Below are positions 37,072-62,301 of a stretch of DNA of 64,000 nucleotides, piece by piece. Source of the DNA: Chromobotia macracanthus (Eukaryota > Chordata > Actinopteri > Cypriniformes > Botiidae); the NCBI GenBank assembly GCA_036877525.1, contig JAZGTH010000102.1, forward strand, positions 1,336,001 to 1,400,000, in the 5' to 3' direction. The notes under the pieces are model-generated. The model made no database searches. It was not told where the DNA came from and worked only from the letters and a program-made list of their open reading frames with translations. How positions within the stretch are numbered: position 1 is the stretch's first letter; the number at the start of each line of letters is the position of its first letter. Position numbers and translations under genes: made by a program.

Positions 37072-39437
37072 AATTTTGGTAAAAACAATATTAGTCTCAT
37101 TTAAATAATGATTTTAAAATGTTTATAAAATGTAATATAAAAAGTGATATTAATCATTATTTTTAAATGTGACTATTCAATAGATTTATTGACATACAAA
37201 TTTATTTTATGTATAACTATATTTAAGTAAAGGTGAAAGTTCTTGTTAGTATTGCTCCCCACAATTTAACGATCACAGGAGAGTAAAAATGATTTTTATT
37301 TTCTAATAGATATATTGAGGAGCCTGATGGAGTTAACTGTTTGCTCTCAGCTTCTGCTTTTGATTTCTTTTGTTTAGCTAATACTAAAGTCTCGCTGTCT
37401 GAATTTATTCTGAAAGACGAGTGACATGTTGCACAGTTTAGCCTCTCTCCTCTGTCTTCACTGAAGCATGTTTAATCAGGCGGTTACACTTCTGTGTTTG
37501 CAGAGGATTGGTGAGTGTGAGAGATACGGAGGCTTTCTTTGTGAGTGCTCAATGCTCCAGTTTTGCTGATTAGACCGTTAAACACGGCCATTGTTTCATA
37601 CAGTTGCTGCACAGAACTTAAAGTACCAACGGTGCTTCTAACACGTATTGCCATAGAGACGGCTGAAGCTCACAGTTAAAGTGGAAAGGGCTCGTGTTTT
37701 GCATGTGTTTTAATAGATGGAAAAATGGGTTTACTATGGCAACAGACACAGGAAGCTGGAGGTGATGTATTAGTCCATGATAACCGCACACACTTAAATA
37801 ATGTTCTGTTTTGCCCATGGTGCGCTCTTAAACTCTATGATTAATTTCTTTCTTTACATTTGAATGTTAAATGTAAAAGTGTTTTGTGAGTCATGTGGTG
37901 ACATCTCAGAAATAACATTTAATATGAACTGACTACTGACTATCACAAGTTAAACACACAAATGCCATTTTTTAAGCACCAGTTCCCCCAAAATAAAATA
38001 TTCAATATTTACTTCCCCTCACATCCATGTGACGCATCACACACAGGTGTCTAGAAGACTTGAAATAGTTTTGAAATCTTTTGTGGTCCGTGTTTGGTGC
38101 TGTTTGCTTTTCGGGGCATGTCGTCAAATGTGGTCTCTATAAGATGTCATTGTACAGAATAAAATCTGTTTAAAGATTCTTAAGAGTTTTCATTTTTCAG
38201 ATCAGTTAGAAATAGTCCTAAACTGCATGTGTTTATTTTTGACAGTGTGATGTCTCGTCTGTTTTTTAACAAAGCATAATTGACTTGCATGGAATCATAT
38301 CTCCTACAGAGGTTAATTGTCTTGCCAAAACAATACCTTATTATGATCTGATTAATTATCAGTCACATAATCTCAATATTTCAAATGACTGATGCTTATT
38401 TCCAGTAACGACACGGTCTGATATTGTTCCACACTGTTTCAGAGAAAAACAATCGCTCGTGCAGAGCTCAGTAAGGGCTGGGAGGTAAACATTCACTCCT
38501 CGAGTACAGAATGCAAACAAATTAACTTCAACTTTTAGTCCTAAACTTTGTGTCACTCTCTATCCATTTCCTTCGCTTTAAGGGCATGTCATGAATAATG
38601 TATACACCTCCAGCATGATTTTCTCCTGCCTGTTGGGAGGGATTATGGACAGATCAAACGCAGGGAATTCCAGCATTATGTGTCACTGAGCCTCGTGATT
38701 GATGGGTTCTGTAACGAAAAGAAGTGACAACATTGTCCAGCCCATTTCTTACACGAGAGACAGGAACCATGCCCAAGAGTGAGTCTGTCATACTGCCCAG
38801 AAAGAACATAGAGTAAGAAATCTGAACAGCTAATACTGGACCCTCTGATCAAACAGTATGCTGCTGCTGCTGCTGATTTGAGGAAGTTCACAAGCAGACG
38901 GTGGAAGACAGAGCTCTGAGACTGAAGATGAATGCAGGGTTGATTATTTTGTGGTTTGAGGAAAGAATGAAGCACTTCCCTTTTACAAAAACAGTACAAA
39001 AACACAGCCCTAGATGGTACAATAAAGTCTTTTGCTGATTTATGTGAAGGACACTGGGGGTGTTTGTCACATCTTTTACTTCAGTAAATAAGAGTTTAAA
39101 GTGGTACAAAGATACAAATATTGAAGTCTTGACTATAAAAAGGAAAAAACACACTGATTACTCAGATCATATCAGTCCATATGGGGTAAGTTGTCACAAT
39201 GGAAAGCTGCTGTTTATTGACATAAAAATACTATTTAAAGTTTAAAAAACAAACAAAGTCCATTAATTTATCCATAATGTATGAAAAGCTATTTAATGGC
39301 TCAGGAAGATAAAAAATACAACTTTTGTTTTGGTCAGTAGAAACAGGCAGGCATAAAATTACAATATGTTACGCCTTTGATAACTTACCCCAACGTGACA
39401 GTTATGTTCAATTATGTTCATGTTTGTCAATTTCACT

Positions 39438-39556
39438 GCTGGCTAACGTTCTCCAAAAGTTCTCTCAAAGTTAACAAACAATTTTAACGTAACACTTTTT
39501 TGTTACTTAATGGAAATGTTAGGGAAAGTTCTTACAACCTAACATTGTTAGCTGGG
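39438..39556 (+). repeat. MITE-like element, CCAGCTAACA family (copy 5, internally deleted)
   Basis: Has both ends (GCTGGCTAACGTT and TTGTTAGCTGGG) but lacks most of the middle found at 36828-37071. Confidence 0.7.
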
Positions 39557-42500
39557 TAGTAATCATGGATACTAAAGAGAGAATTATCAGAATAATTGAG
39601 CTTCAGCTGAGCCAAATATTCACCCAACATTAGCAGACAGAAACCCATTAATTCATTACCGCAGAAGAGCCACTAATTCACAATGCAGTTCCACCAGCTG
39701 AGTTTGTGTAGAAAAGCATGCTCGTTTATACAAACATTGAGAAGATAAAACCTTTTTTTGTGTGTATTTATGTAGCTGTACAGCACTGCACAAGGGTTTT
39801 GGTGTGCAGAGACAGGCTGTGAATCTGTTTAAGCTGTAAAACTTTATTTCTGTGTGGGGTGTGATTGAAATGACCCAGTGAGTAAGCAGCACTGCTGGAC
39901 CACAAGGCACAATAACTGACTGGTCACACATCATTAACTCACTCTGATGTCAGAATAACCCGCAGAGACGGGACATCATTTAGGAACGAGCAGTGTCGGC
40001 ACCTAGTGTAAAATCAAGGCTGTTTATGTTTTACAGTCAAGATCATGTACAGCAGAGAAACCGATTGATGATTCTGATTCATACTGAATTCATTTGACCT
40101 TTAAAAGTGTGATGATGCTTTTCAAAAACCTCTTTCCTGACCTGCTGCAGTGACAGCACTCGAGTCAAGAGTGTTGCATTCTAGCAAACTGTAGATAGTA
40201 TCACTGCAATATACAGTATCTCACAAAAATGATGCCAGCTTCTGATCAGACAGTTCCTTATTGTTTCTCCCATCTAATCGATCGCTCACGGGCACTGTCT
40301 TAATGTCAAGAGGTTATTTACTGCTCAGTCTAATCCGTCAGCACTGCAGGCAGATCCACTGCATTAATGCCACTCTGTGTGGGTTATATTTAAAAACAAA
40401 TAAAGCTGTGCTGTGACTGTCATGTTATAATGTGATGAACTTCTGGTTTATGCAGATATTTTAAATATTTCCCTTCTGAATGTGCACTGTCACAAAGTTC
40501 CAGCTCAGTTAAATTAGCAGTTTCACAGACGCGGCTTGAACCCAAGTGACTTCACACACAATTGCTTAGTTAATTGCATTTTATTCTCTAATGACAACTA
40601 ATAGGAATTGAAATACAGCTTTTAGCTCTTCTGTTCTGTAGTGACATCATGAAACAAGTCTTAGGGGTCACAGTCAGAGATTAAACTCTCAGGTAACTGC
40701 ATGGTGAAAAATATGGATGGCAGGATTGCCATGGAAATAATAACAGCAGTTTATTGTCATTCAAGCATATGGATATTTTTAAAAATACTTGCACATAAGC
40801 AATCTGGGACTGGGTTTTATTGCATGCTTTAATTTAAACTGTGTTGATTAAGTACTGAACCCACCAGAAAGACATGAAACGTGAAAACGTTTAATGAACG
40901 TTTTCCAATTCTAATTGTCTTTTAAATAATAAGCATGTACTCAAGGTGTACTCAATATTCAAGGGGCAGGGAAGGAGTACTTTTCAATATTTAAAATGAA
41001 TAATTTTTGTTTTTCATTATTATTTTTCATTATGGTGGAAAATTGTATTTTTTTCACACATGAAACAAAACTGTGAAAATCTAGCTCAGCATCCAGCAGT
41101 AATAGAAAAGGAAAACATGTGCACGTTTATTTGTGCTAATTAAACTTTAGAGAAAAATGTCTTTTACTAAGACTGTAACTGTCTCTCTCTGTGACATTAA
41201 AACAGAACTTTCAGCTGTTCTGACGGTTTTTTCACAAATGAGAAATTTCCTCTTCTTGTGTACATCCTTTCACAGAGTCCTACAGACAGTTGTCAGTTTG
41301 TCTTGATTGCTGCTGCTTATAAAGCCATTAAAGAGCCGATTAAAGACATAATCTTTTCATTTTCCCAGGCTGTGATGTGACTGCCATGCAGAATCCACAT
41401 GCGCACTTCAGTGCATTTGAATGGGACTGCGGTAGGTTCATTAATTCAGCAAACATCTTCCATGTAGAACATATTTGAAGAATTTTTAATCATTGAATCT
41501 CTACTGTACTGCAGCTCCCATAATGACTCATCTGAACGTCTGGGTTAATTATCTGGATCTATTAGAGCCAATGAACTGGAGATGTGAGACATATTGATCT
41601 GTGGCTTCTGAGAACTGAATAAATTCTGCAATGAACCAGAGACACTGCTTATCTAGCGTAATGCATAATTAACATCACAATTGCATATTTTGCACCAAAT
41701 GAGGAACTCGTAGAGAGTTGTAAACGTCTCATGAGGGTGAAACATCACCGCTCTGTCTGTCTGTCTAGTTATTTCCAGCTCAAGACAAGATGGTTTCACA
41801 TCTTTCCCCTTGTGGTGCTCTAAGTAAAAGACTGATGGATTAATCAAACTGCTGTCATTCATACGTGCGAGTTGTCATTTGAGATGACGCTTTTGTTTTT
41901 GTACAGCCTCTGTGACAGTATGCTGTTGTTTACATCCTGAATAAGCTGAATAAGTCATTCTGCAGTGCTTATAAAATGCATCGACACTTCTGCCAACCAG
42001 ACTGGATGCTCGTCTCATCAAATGGGCATGTTTGCTTTACATCGTCTCCAAGGTAACATTCACCACATTGTTTTCACAATTCTTGTTTAAAAAGCATCAT
42101 TTTGTGCTAATGGGATCTTGCATTTGAATGTGTTGACAGGAAGGTAATTAAACATGACCTAAATGTAAAATAAACAAATATATATTTTAGGATAAACCAA
42201 TGGTGTATTGAATCAGTGGCTAGATGAATTAAAGGATGTAAATAAGGGCTTTCTTTTCAACAGCCAACGAGCCAAACCTGGTATGAAAATGGTTGCAGAA
42301 TGTTACAGAATCAGAGTACAGGAGTGTAATTATCTTCTATACACACAGGCTAATGAAGTGCTCAATTTAATAAGCATGAAAACCATTGCATGCATAATTC
42401 ACACACATTGATCTATTCAAGTATGGAGGAGGAAAGACAGATGAGAAACCTTAAGGGCCGTCAGAGACTTTGACATGGTGGGAATACACAGTACGTTCTG

Positions 42501-43364
42501 ATATGATGAACATTTGAGCCATGAATCCATAATTGTTTTTCTGTAAAACTTGTCAAAAATCAGAATGTCAAAAATCTGGATCAAATGCTGCGAGAGGTTA
42601 ATAATTGACATGCATTTGAAAGAACAACTTCAAACTTCTGATCTTTTCTAATATTTGCGGCTCAACTGTTGCTGTCCTAGTTAATTGCTGCTCCCCTGTG
42701 GCCATCATGAAAACAACCACACAAATAGTGTACATGGGCTTTTTGACAAGAAACCATCATCTGTGTTCAGTGAACCATCATCAGTACAATATGAAGTCTC
42801 TTATGTAACAGTTAAAAAATAACAGAGAGCAACTTGGTCAAAAACCCTTTGACCAATCAAAACTATTGACTTGTGTAGTACACAAAAGGAGAACCAATGG
42901 TGGTTGACCTAAATTACATAAAACTTTCATCCTGTTTTGCCCCATCTGAATATGCACAAACATGAAAAACTTTGACAGCTCTGGTGGATTTTTAATGAAT
43001 AACGTTTCATCATTAATCGTTTAACTGTTAATTAATCATATGGTTTTGTAAGACTTGCTATATAGCACGACTCGTTTTAACTACTTTCCTGCTGCTTTAC
43101 TGTCGTTTTTATTTTGAGTGCCTGAGAAAGAGCAGCTTTGTGCAACACAGAAAAGCCACATTCAGAACATCACCCGGTTGCAAATAAATGACAACAGAAT
43201 TGCAATATGTGGTGAACTGTTTCTTAAAAGATAAATACAGATGTCTTCCACATCCTCTGAGACCATCAGGACTCTGACTTGAAGCATGAGTGACAAAGAA
43301 AGCAAATGTGCTTCTGTCGCACAAAATCTCAACACTGCAGACCAGCTGGTGCGATGAAGCCAGT

Positions 43365-43984
43365 TTTATTAGAAAGAAAACGTACAATACTGCTACAAGC
43401 GTCTCATAAATAACAGAGCAGCAGGAGGAAAGGCAGCTTTCAAATTCCGCAAGTCTGTTTGGAACGGGGGCTCAAATCTTTACTGAAACAGAAACCAATC
43501 AGAGACGCATACAGAGTCTAAATATAAGCCATTATTCTGTGTCGTTGGCTAGAGGCAGCGTAAAAGCTCTTATGCTTAATTGACTACACTGGCACTACGT
43601 TCACCCTCTTTGACTAGTCAATACAACTGTCTTTTACAGGTTTGCTATAACAAGACCTAGTTTCTTCCCTCCGTTCAACATAAGGGTTTCATAACAGAGC
43701 TCTACGAATGTAAACGTCAGTTTTAAATGTGGCCACTACACTGAAAGTTGATTCTAATGGTAACGTATCTTGTCCTGACATGTATTCAACATGTAGTGTT
43801 ATGAGAGCGTGCAATTTTTTTTGCTTTTTTTTTTACATTTTTGGCATAATTGATCAATAAAAGAGTAAAAGTCTCTTTCTAAGGTTCCATATATGCACAA
43901 TATAAAGGGAAGAGAACTGGTAATATTTCTAATGTGACCCTGCTCAGACAGAGACAGGGTGAATTATGGGTATGTTCAGAGCTG
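43365..43984 (-). other. sec23a: sec23a 3' untranslated region with candidate polyadenylation signal
   Basis: TTTATT at 43365-43370 reads AATAAA on the minus strand, about 615 bases past the sec23a stop codon. The interval has no other recognised feature, so it is the likely 3' UTR. Confidence 0.5.
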
Positions 43985-52277
<8,293 letters not shown>

Positions 52278-52341
52278 TTACAAGTTATGAGGTTTGTGTT
52301 GAAGAGACATAAATGCATATGACAGGATGGCGTATTTAAAT

Positions 52342-52591
52342 CAATAGAGGTTCTCAAAGTGGGGTCTGGGGACCCCTGGTGGTCCAAAATTTATAGCCGG
52401 GGGCCCACAAAATAATAATTTGATATAAATTACAACATTAAACTGTCTTATTATAATACTTAAAGAAAGCAAAAAGCAACGTAAACAAGATGACGATCTG
52501 TTTTATTAAGTGAATTAACATGTTTCAAGATGAAATGTTTTCTTGCAGGTTCTTGGGAAGAACTGTCCCCCCAAAAGTCTGAGAACTCTTG
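52342..52591. repeat. Degenerate hAT/Charlie-like nonautonomous element
   Basis: The ends resemble an inverted pair: AGAGGTTCTCAAAGTGGGG at the left and, read in reverse, AAGAGTTCTCAGACTTTTGG at the right. This resembles the hAT-family terminus type CAGNGGTTCTCAAA. No matching target duplication was found. It sits in the 5' UTR intron of sec23a. Confidence 0.4.
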
Positions 52592-53396
52592 ATCTAGATT
52601 AAAGCCAACATACCTTTCTGTTTGAAAGATAATACAGAGATAAGCCCAATAGAAAGCACTGACTTTGCCCTTTAGACACTGAACAACTCCAAATGTCCAT
52701 GTCATCATTAAAATGATGTCATGAAATAGTAGATGTGTGCACAAATATGGTCTGCTTGATTCTGACACACAGCTTACAGCTTATATCACGTCTATGGGGC
52801 TCAGAGACAATGTCTAGGCAACTTTCTAGGTTTTCACACAGTTTTGATGCTCGCACGAAACATGCCACATGGGCAGAGATGAAGAATACGAGCTGATGCA
52901 GGAGAAGTACTCTGAAACATCTCCGTATGTAAATACAAGCAGTGTGAGGAAGACAAACCAACGCAACGTTATGAAAACAAATACAAATACAACGTTATCA
53001 ACAAAACAAAGCAAGCAGGGCCGATTTCTTACAAAGCAAGAGACGATATTGAGTGTTCAGACTCAGTCACACGAGTTCAGCTGCGGTGGGCTCAGAGTGG
53101 GGCGTTAGCCACAACATTAGCCACAACAAGCTACTTCGACCAGTTAACAACCCAGAACATTTGATCAACATAGAAACAACATTGTGCACAAACAGAGCTG
53201 GTAATGAAGATCAGATGTAACTAAATGCTTTACATAAACGAGCGCTTCAGTCGAGCGGCTCCTGGCGTGATGCTGCACACGGATTAAAACACGCTCTTCT
53301 GCACCAGCGCTCGCTTAACCATCGGTCGTGTCAGTCGATTGTTTGAGTCGCATCAGTCGATTGTTTTAACGTTGAATAAATGTTGTTTCGACGTAC

Positions 53397-53500
53397 CTGA
53401 AGCCTCGGTTATGCGTCTCACAGTCTCCCAGTCAGTGACGGCGCGTTCACGAGCTCGCGCGCGCTCCCGATCTGATGACGTCGCAGCGCAACATGGAGTC
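53397..53500 (-). promoter_or_regulatory. sec23a: sec23a noncoding exon 1 and CpG-rich promoter
   Basis: A CAG/GTACGT donor at 53397 (minus strand) fits the acceptor just 5' of the coding start (exon from 52270). The flank 53430-53530 is CpG-rich (GCGCGTTCACGAGCTCGCGC and nearby). The upstream end of the exon is not determined. Confidence 0.55.
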
Positions 53501-54571
53501 CGTGCCACGTCAAGAGCCCGACGCGCTTCATCTTTTCTTTATGTTATTGCGTTATTATCTTGAGTTCATATTATTAGTTTAATAAAGTAATCCATCTCCT
53601 AAATTAAATGAGAAAGCATTGCAACTTAATACATTTATTTAAACAAACTAACCTCATTTATGTTTAAATTACTTAGTGTAATCGTTTCATTATGCACGTT
53701 TGTGAAATGCATAATGTTCAGTTCATATTATTTTTATGCATATGTGTGCATTTAGGCTTAGATTATGGATACATTTAAGGTTATGGATATTTGCTCTAAT
53801 GTAATGATTTACTTATTAAATGCACAGATTTGTTGGAGCAGTTTTAACCAGGGATGCAATACAAACACTATTATTGACATTGCATCAACCACAACGTTAA
53901 GCTCTGCAAATCTGCGTACTAAACAACTGGCACATAATAACACAATGTGTTGCCTGTACAGTCTGGTGTGTGCCATGTGGAGAAAAAGCATCAAGTAAAC
54001 ATTTAATGACATTTTTCATTAATCAGAAAAGATGATCGCTGTTAAAATGTTGCCATATAAATTTATTAGAATATTATGACAAAATATTGCCACATTTATG
54101 CAACTACTGTATTTATCTCTTGATACAAAGCCAAAGCTGTTCTATGGCAAACAAAGACATCAGAAACTGTGAATTATACAATAAATCAAGATTTTGTATA
54201 TCTTATGCTATGAACAGCCTCATAGCAATTACTGTAAAATCATTTTCTCTTTAATCCCAGTTAAAGTTTGTGAAAAGTGGTCAGTCGCCAGAGCCTGGCA
54301 ATATAGTGAAGCCCTCAGATGTCTGTGTGTGCACACTTGCTTAGCTGACATCACTGGACATTTAACAATAACTGGCTTTATCTCAGAAAGCAAGATTTCT
54401 TCTGACAGCCCCCAGTGTCATTCCTGCTGCAGAAACACTGAGTTTACATGTACATGAACCTTTAATGTTTCACACCTTTTAAACAATTAATTTACGTGGC
54501 AAAACAAGATTTAAACCACTTTTATCCACCTAAACGATTCATTTGCATCGTCTGCCCGCATGTTCTGATGT
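53501..54571. other. Intergenic interval between sec23a promoter and srp54 3' end
   Basis: Only about 1 kb separates the genes. It contains the likely srp54 3' UTR; TTTATT at 54062-54067 is one candidate minus-strand polyadenylation signal. No other feature was seen. Confidence 0.5.
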
Positions 54572-58215
<3,644 letters not shown>

Positions 58216-58836
58216 TTAGAGAGCAGCCAACCTGCAACATGGAAGAAAAGCAGACACATTTCAGCACCTAATATTTAAAGCCACTGACTACAAACTGAGT
58301 GACGACTATTAGATGTTAAGTGAACATCTTTAAGAGTGTTTAATCTTCTGTATCGCCTTACTTGTTTGAAGAATAATGAGGTATTGCCAATACGGTGGGG
58401 GTTCCCCCCAAAACAATCTTCCAGTCACTGCTCACTCTTAACCACACGATTAAAGTAAAACCAGCCCAATGATATTTCCTACAAACACAAAAGTAAGCTA
58501 ATTCAAAACAGAATACCTTCATAACACATGAATTCATCAGTTATTACCAGCAAAGCACATCTGTATAATGTAGATCATAAAGAGGATAAGATTGTGTTCA
58601 CATACTAATAATATTCTATTCAGAAATGTTCCCAGTCTAACGAGCAATGTAAACTTCGTGATTTCACATCATTTATCTGTTTATTCTGCTGGACTGAATC
58701 GCTCAGCTGAAGCCCAGATAAGGCCAGACTGCCGTTTCAAAGCGCAGCGGCGTGACCTTAAACTAAAGACAGACTTTAACTCCAGAAAAAGGTCGAACCA
58801 GCGGCGACCGACATACAAATGAGTGAAGCGAACTAA

Positions 58837-58864
58837 ATTATTATTATTATTATTATTATTATTA
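58837..58864. repeat. TTA trinucleotide microsatellite
   Basis: About nine TTA units just 3' of srp54 noncoding exon 1, within its first intron. Confidence 0.95.
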
Positions 58865-58888
58865 AAAGCTTTATTAAACATTACGTAC

Positions 58889-59416
58889 CGTTCACTCACA
58901 GCAGATGTTTTGTCAGTGGAAACGCGACTACAAACGTCATCTAACACGTAACTTCCGCTAGAGTCGTTTTACTTCCGGGTTAAAAGCCCTTTATTTGCAT
59001 GTTATATTAATTTGTATTCACTCTTTTCGGGCCTGTGTTCAATGTAAACACATAAACGATTAAATGCGTTTGTATGTACATTTATATAATTTTCGCTCAT
59101 TTTATTAATATTTGAGGGTCGAAGGCAGAGCCATTTAAGGTGGCACAGCTGTGAATGCATTTCATAACTTAAAAACTATTGCACGTATACCTTTACGAGT
59201 CATTAGAAGTGAGAAATATTCCGACTTAAACATTTAAACTGTTATTGACTTTATCTGATGGGATACATCACTGACTGAATGCTCAGAGCACTTCAGTCTA
59301 CCTTAAATCAGACTCCGCACACAGCGGCTCATGTGTTGCTCATGTGTTGCTCACAGTTGCTCACAGTTGCCGTCACTTGTGCTGGCGACATTAAACGGGT
59401 TTAGGTTACTGAATCG
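58889..59416. promoter_or_regulatory. Divergent promoter region of srp54 and the methyltransferase gene
   Basis: A minus-strand GTACGT donor follows a candidate srp54 noncoding exon starting at 58889. It would splice to the acceptor 5' of the coding start (exon to 58231). The plus-strand methyltransferase start codon is at 59417. The two head-to-head genes therefore share at most about 500 bases. Actual transcription starts are not determined. A short direct repeat of CATGTGTTGCT/CACAGTTGCT lies at 59331-59370. Confidence 0.5.
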
Positions 59417-61273
59417 ATGAATTATAACGATGCTAAGAATGAAGTTCTGCAGGTGTTGTCCAAAACGGAGAGACAACATCTTCCAAAGCTGCTCGAATGG
59501 TTGAAAACGTCTGGTAATGATTTCATTTCAGCAGACTTTCGATGTTGAGTGTAGATTGATGGATCTTCCCTGAAGTGACTTTCTAGTTTTAATTTCCACT
59601 TACACTTTCAGATGATCTGGACGATTTCCTGGCGGACAATCAGAGTGTTGTTCTTCAGAGTATCGCAGAAGATCTCAGGGCTGGTCTTCCACTGGAGGCT
59701 ATGGCTCCATCAGAGACCATGGCAATCCAGAAGGTCTGCTTTGTTTGTCAGAAGTATATTCCACACTGCCGGTCAAATGTTTGGACGTACTCCTGTTGAA
59801 ATATGTTTAGAATAATGCTTCAAAACTATAAAATATCTCAAAAGAGTCATGATGAGTTGTTATGTCTCTGACTCGATTATTATGACATATTAAATGAGAA
59901 TTATGCAGTGACCAAAAATAAATAAAGCAAAACTGTCTAGTATTTTTAAAGTAGTCCTCTTTCCCTAGATCACATACAGTCCAGGTGTTCTCAGCCAACT
60001 TTATGGGGTGTCAGCGTACTCTTTTTAAACAGGCATGAACAAATTGTTAAATAAATAGTTACTTTTAATTGTAGACCCGTCAGAAACCTCATCCCACTGT
60101 GCACGTGGATGCGTTCTTGTATGATGAGGAAATGGTGGATTCACTGTGCGAGGAGGGAAAAATGAGTCGCAACTACTGCCTTGAGTGTGGATCTCACAGA
60201 ACTGCGCCGCTGGGTATGTGTGTATACAGACGCATGCAACACAGGTCTGATCTGCAGGAGGATGATGAGATCTTATCTGATTTACAGAGTTTATCTCGCA
60301 TTCGTTCTCTATCCCGGAACTCCAGTTCCTGTTCCACAATGTTCTTCCAGACCTCACAGGAAAACTAGTGATAGATGTGGGATCCAGACTGGGAGCTGTG
60401 TTATATGGGGTAAATTCTGATGTTTAATGATCTTCTGCATAGCTTTTATTAACGTCTCAGGGTTTCTGATGAAACATCTATATTATCACCTCTGACAGAT
60501 GACAGATGTTTTTCTCATCAGGGTTACCTCTATACTTCAGCAGCTCAGCTCGTGGGAGTTGAAATTAGTTCAGAGTTCGTCAAGCTTCAAACAATGGCTG
60601 TGGAGAAATATGGCTTCAGTGACAGGATTCAGGTCTTGTATCTTTATGTATTCTTCTACAGTGATCAGTTTGTTTGGCTCATTTGTTTGAGATGTTCAGC
60701 ATGTTTCTGAATAGGTGATTCATGCAGATATACGTTCTCAAGCTGCTTTAGTGCAAAATGCAGATGTTCTCATCATGAACAATGTCTTCGAATACTTCAT
60801 GGAACCAGCCGATCAAACGCAGTATGTGCCATAGTATGAGGAAAGTCATTAAATCCAGCATATTCCTGGATCTTCTCATGTAACTATAATGTATGTACAC
60901 ATTTATGTCTTGTCTCTTTTTTTAAGAGCTTGGCAATTTATTAGTCAGAATTTTCGGAAGAAAGGCGCACTGTTGGTGACTGTGCCCAGCATTCAGGAGG
61001 CGCTAGCTGTACTTCAAGAAAACGCTGTAAGAATCTTTACTCTAATATCTCTAATATTACACATCCTGTGTCAGTCTTTTGTGATATTTCAAGTGAATTT
61101 CTTATGTTATTTTGTTTTTCATTTTGTTTTACATGTTTTTTTATTTTCAGTCCCTGGAGATGTTAATGCTTGGCCAGTGGATTCAGGAAGTACCAATTGA
61201 TTACAATGTTTATATAAAAAATGACACAGATACAGAATCTCTTAGGCAAATTCATCTCTACAGGGTATTATAA
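59417..61273 (+). CDS. SAM-dependent methyltransferase-like protein, eight exons, unnamed
   Basis: Exons 59417-59513, 59612-59733, 60075-60213, 60288-60409, 60522-60632, 60715-60821, 60927-61026 and 61151-61273 have GT-AG borders and join in frame to 306 residues. An acidic helical N-terminal part (LEWLKTSDDLDDFLADNQ) is followed by a Cys motif (NYCLECGSHRTAPL, about 107-120). A Rossmann-type methyltransferase core comes next: motif I KLVIDVGSRLGAVLYGG, the acidic loop GVEISSEF, HADIR, and NADVLIMNNVFEYF as motif IV. A C-terminal segment ends RQIHLYRVL. The substrate is unknown; the GSxxG-like motif I resembles that of protein or small-molecule methyltransferases. I do not recognise the family name. 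It is divergent from srp54 and precedes the baz1a relic. AATAAA at 61530-61535 is a candidate polyadenylation signal. Confidence 0.82.
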
Positions 61274-62301
61274 CCCTCAGAACTGTAGACTTCTGATAAC
61301 GTGGAACCAATGAAGACAGTTAACCTCCAAGAGGCCAAACAAAATACATTATGTAAATAGATTTGTTTAAACAAACTGTATCCTCTTCAAGATGATCCTT
61401 GTGGTGACATTTGTCAAGTTTGTCACATTAATAATTAATTTATGCACTAAATGGCAGAGTAAAAACATTATGTCATAGATGAGTTCTGCTCACTTTTCCA
61501 TGTTCAGATTGCCCTGCTCATCCATTAATAATAAACATGGTGTTTTGTGTGTAAGCGCTGTGTTCCTGGGTTTTGCAACCTTCTGGTGTTATTGATCAGT
61601 TCTGTCTCCTGCTCTCTCTATTTAAACAGAAAGGAAACACTTAAACATTTAATTGCACTTACAGTCAGAGGCAGTGCATATACACACGTTTATTTGGTTA
61701 ATGTTGCCTTATGGTTAAGACAAATTTAGCCAAGGCTTCATATGGAGTTCATTTGTAAACACATGTAAACTTAAAAGACATAATGACTGTTACTGTCGTA
61801 TTAACGCATATTTAAATGCATTGACACTAGAAGTATAAGAAATAGATGAAAAATGTATTTATCACCATTGGAAGTGTCAGGGCAAGAGATAAAGAGAGAT
61901 GTGAATGTGTGTGTGTGGCATTACTGCTTTGGTAATTATGCTGATGTCTTTAGCCATAAGGTCTTAATGGTCATGAGGCTGGTGTGAGTGAGATCATGAT
62001 CATGTAGTTTAACTACCAGCTTAAAACTAATCATCAAAGGCAGCTCTCAGTGAGTTGCTTTAGTTTTTACTCTGACGTGAATTACAGGTTAGTTGTTGTT
62101 TCATGTATCATCTGTTATTAGACCCTAAAATATTGACATTGGACTGTGATCATATGTGGCTGGTACAGGAAGTCGCAGAATATGATGGTGAAGTAGTCTT
62201 ACACTGAGTGTTTAGTACTAGTTACTGTTGGTAATAGTTACTAATAGTTGGAGATATAAAAAGCAATACTTTGCGTTGTTGAAACAGTGAATATATATTA
62301 T
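61274..62301. other. Interval between methyltransferase gene and baz1a relic
   Basis: Begins with the likely 3' UTR of the methyltransferase gene (AATAAA at 61530-61535). The rest has no recognised exon, including none for the BAZ1A residues that precede the WAC fragment at 62302. Confidence 0.5.

Larger units (their letters stand above)
28344..43364. other. Gene-poor interval between clec14a and sec23a
   Basis: About 15 kb in which I could support no protein-coding exon. Open frames are below about 150 codons, on both strands and compositionally unremarkable. Recognisable content is interspersed repeats (28558-28800, 29340-29580, 32525-32671, 34995-35023, 35148-35415, 36828-37071, 39438-39556). 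In human this is also a gene-free interval, so conserved noncoding regulatory elements are possible but cannot be identified from one sequence. Confidence 0.55.
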
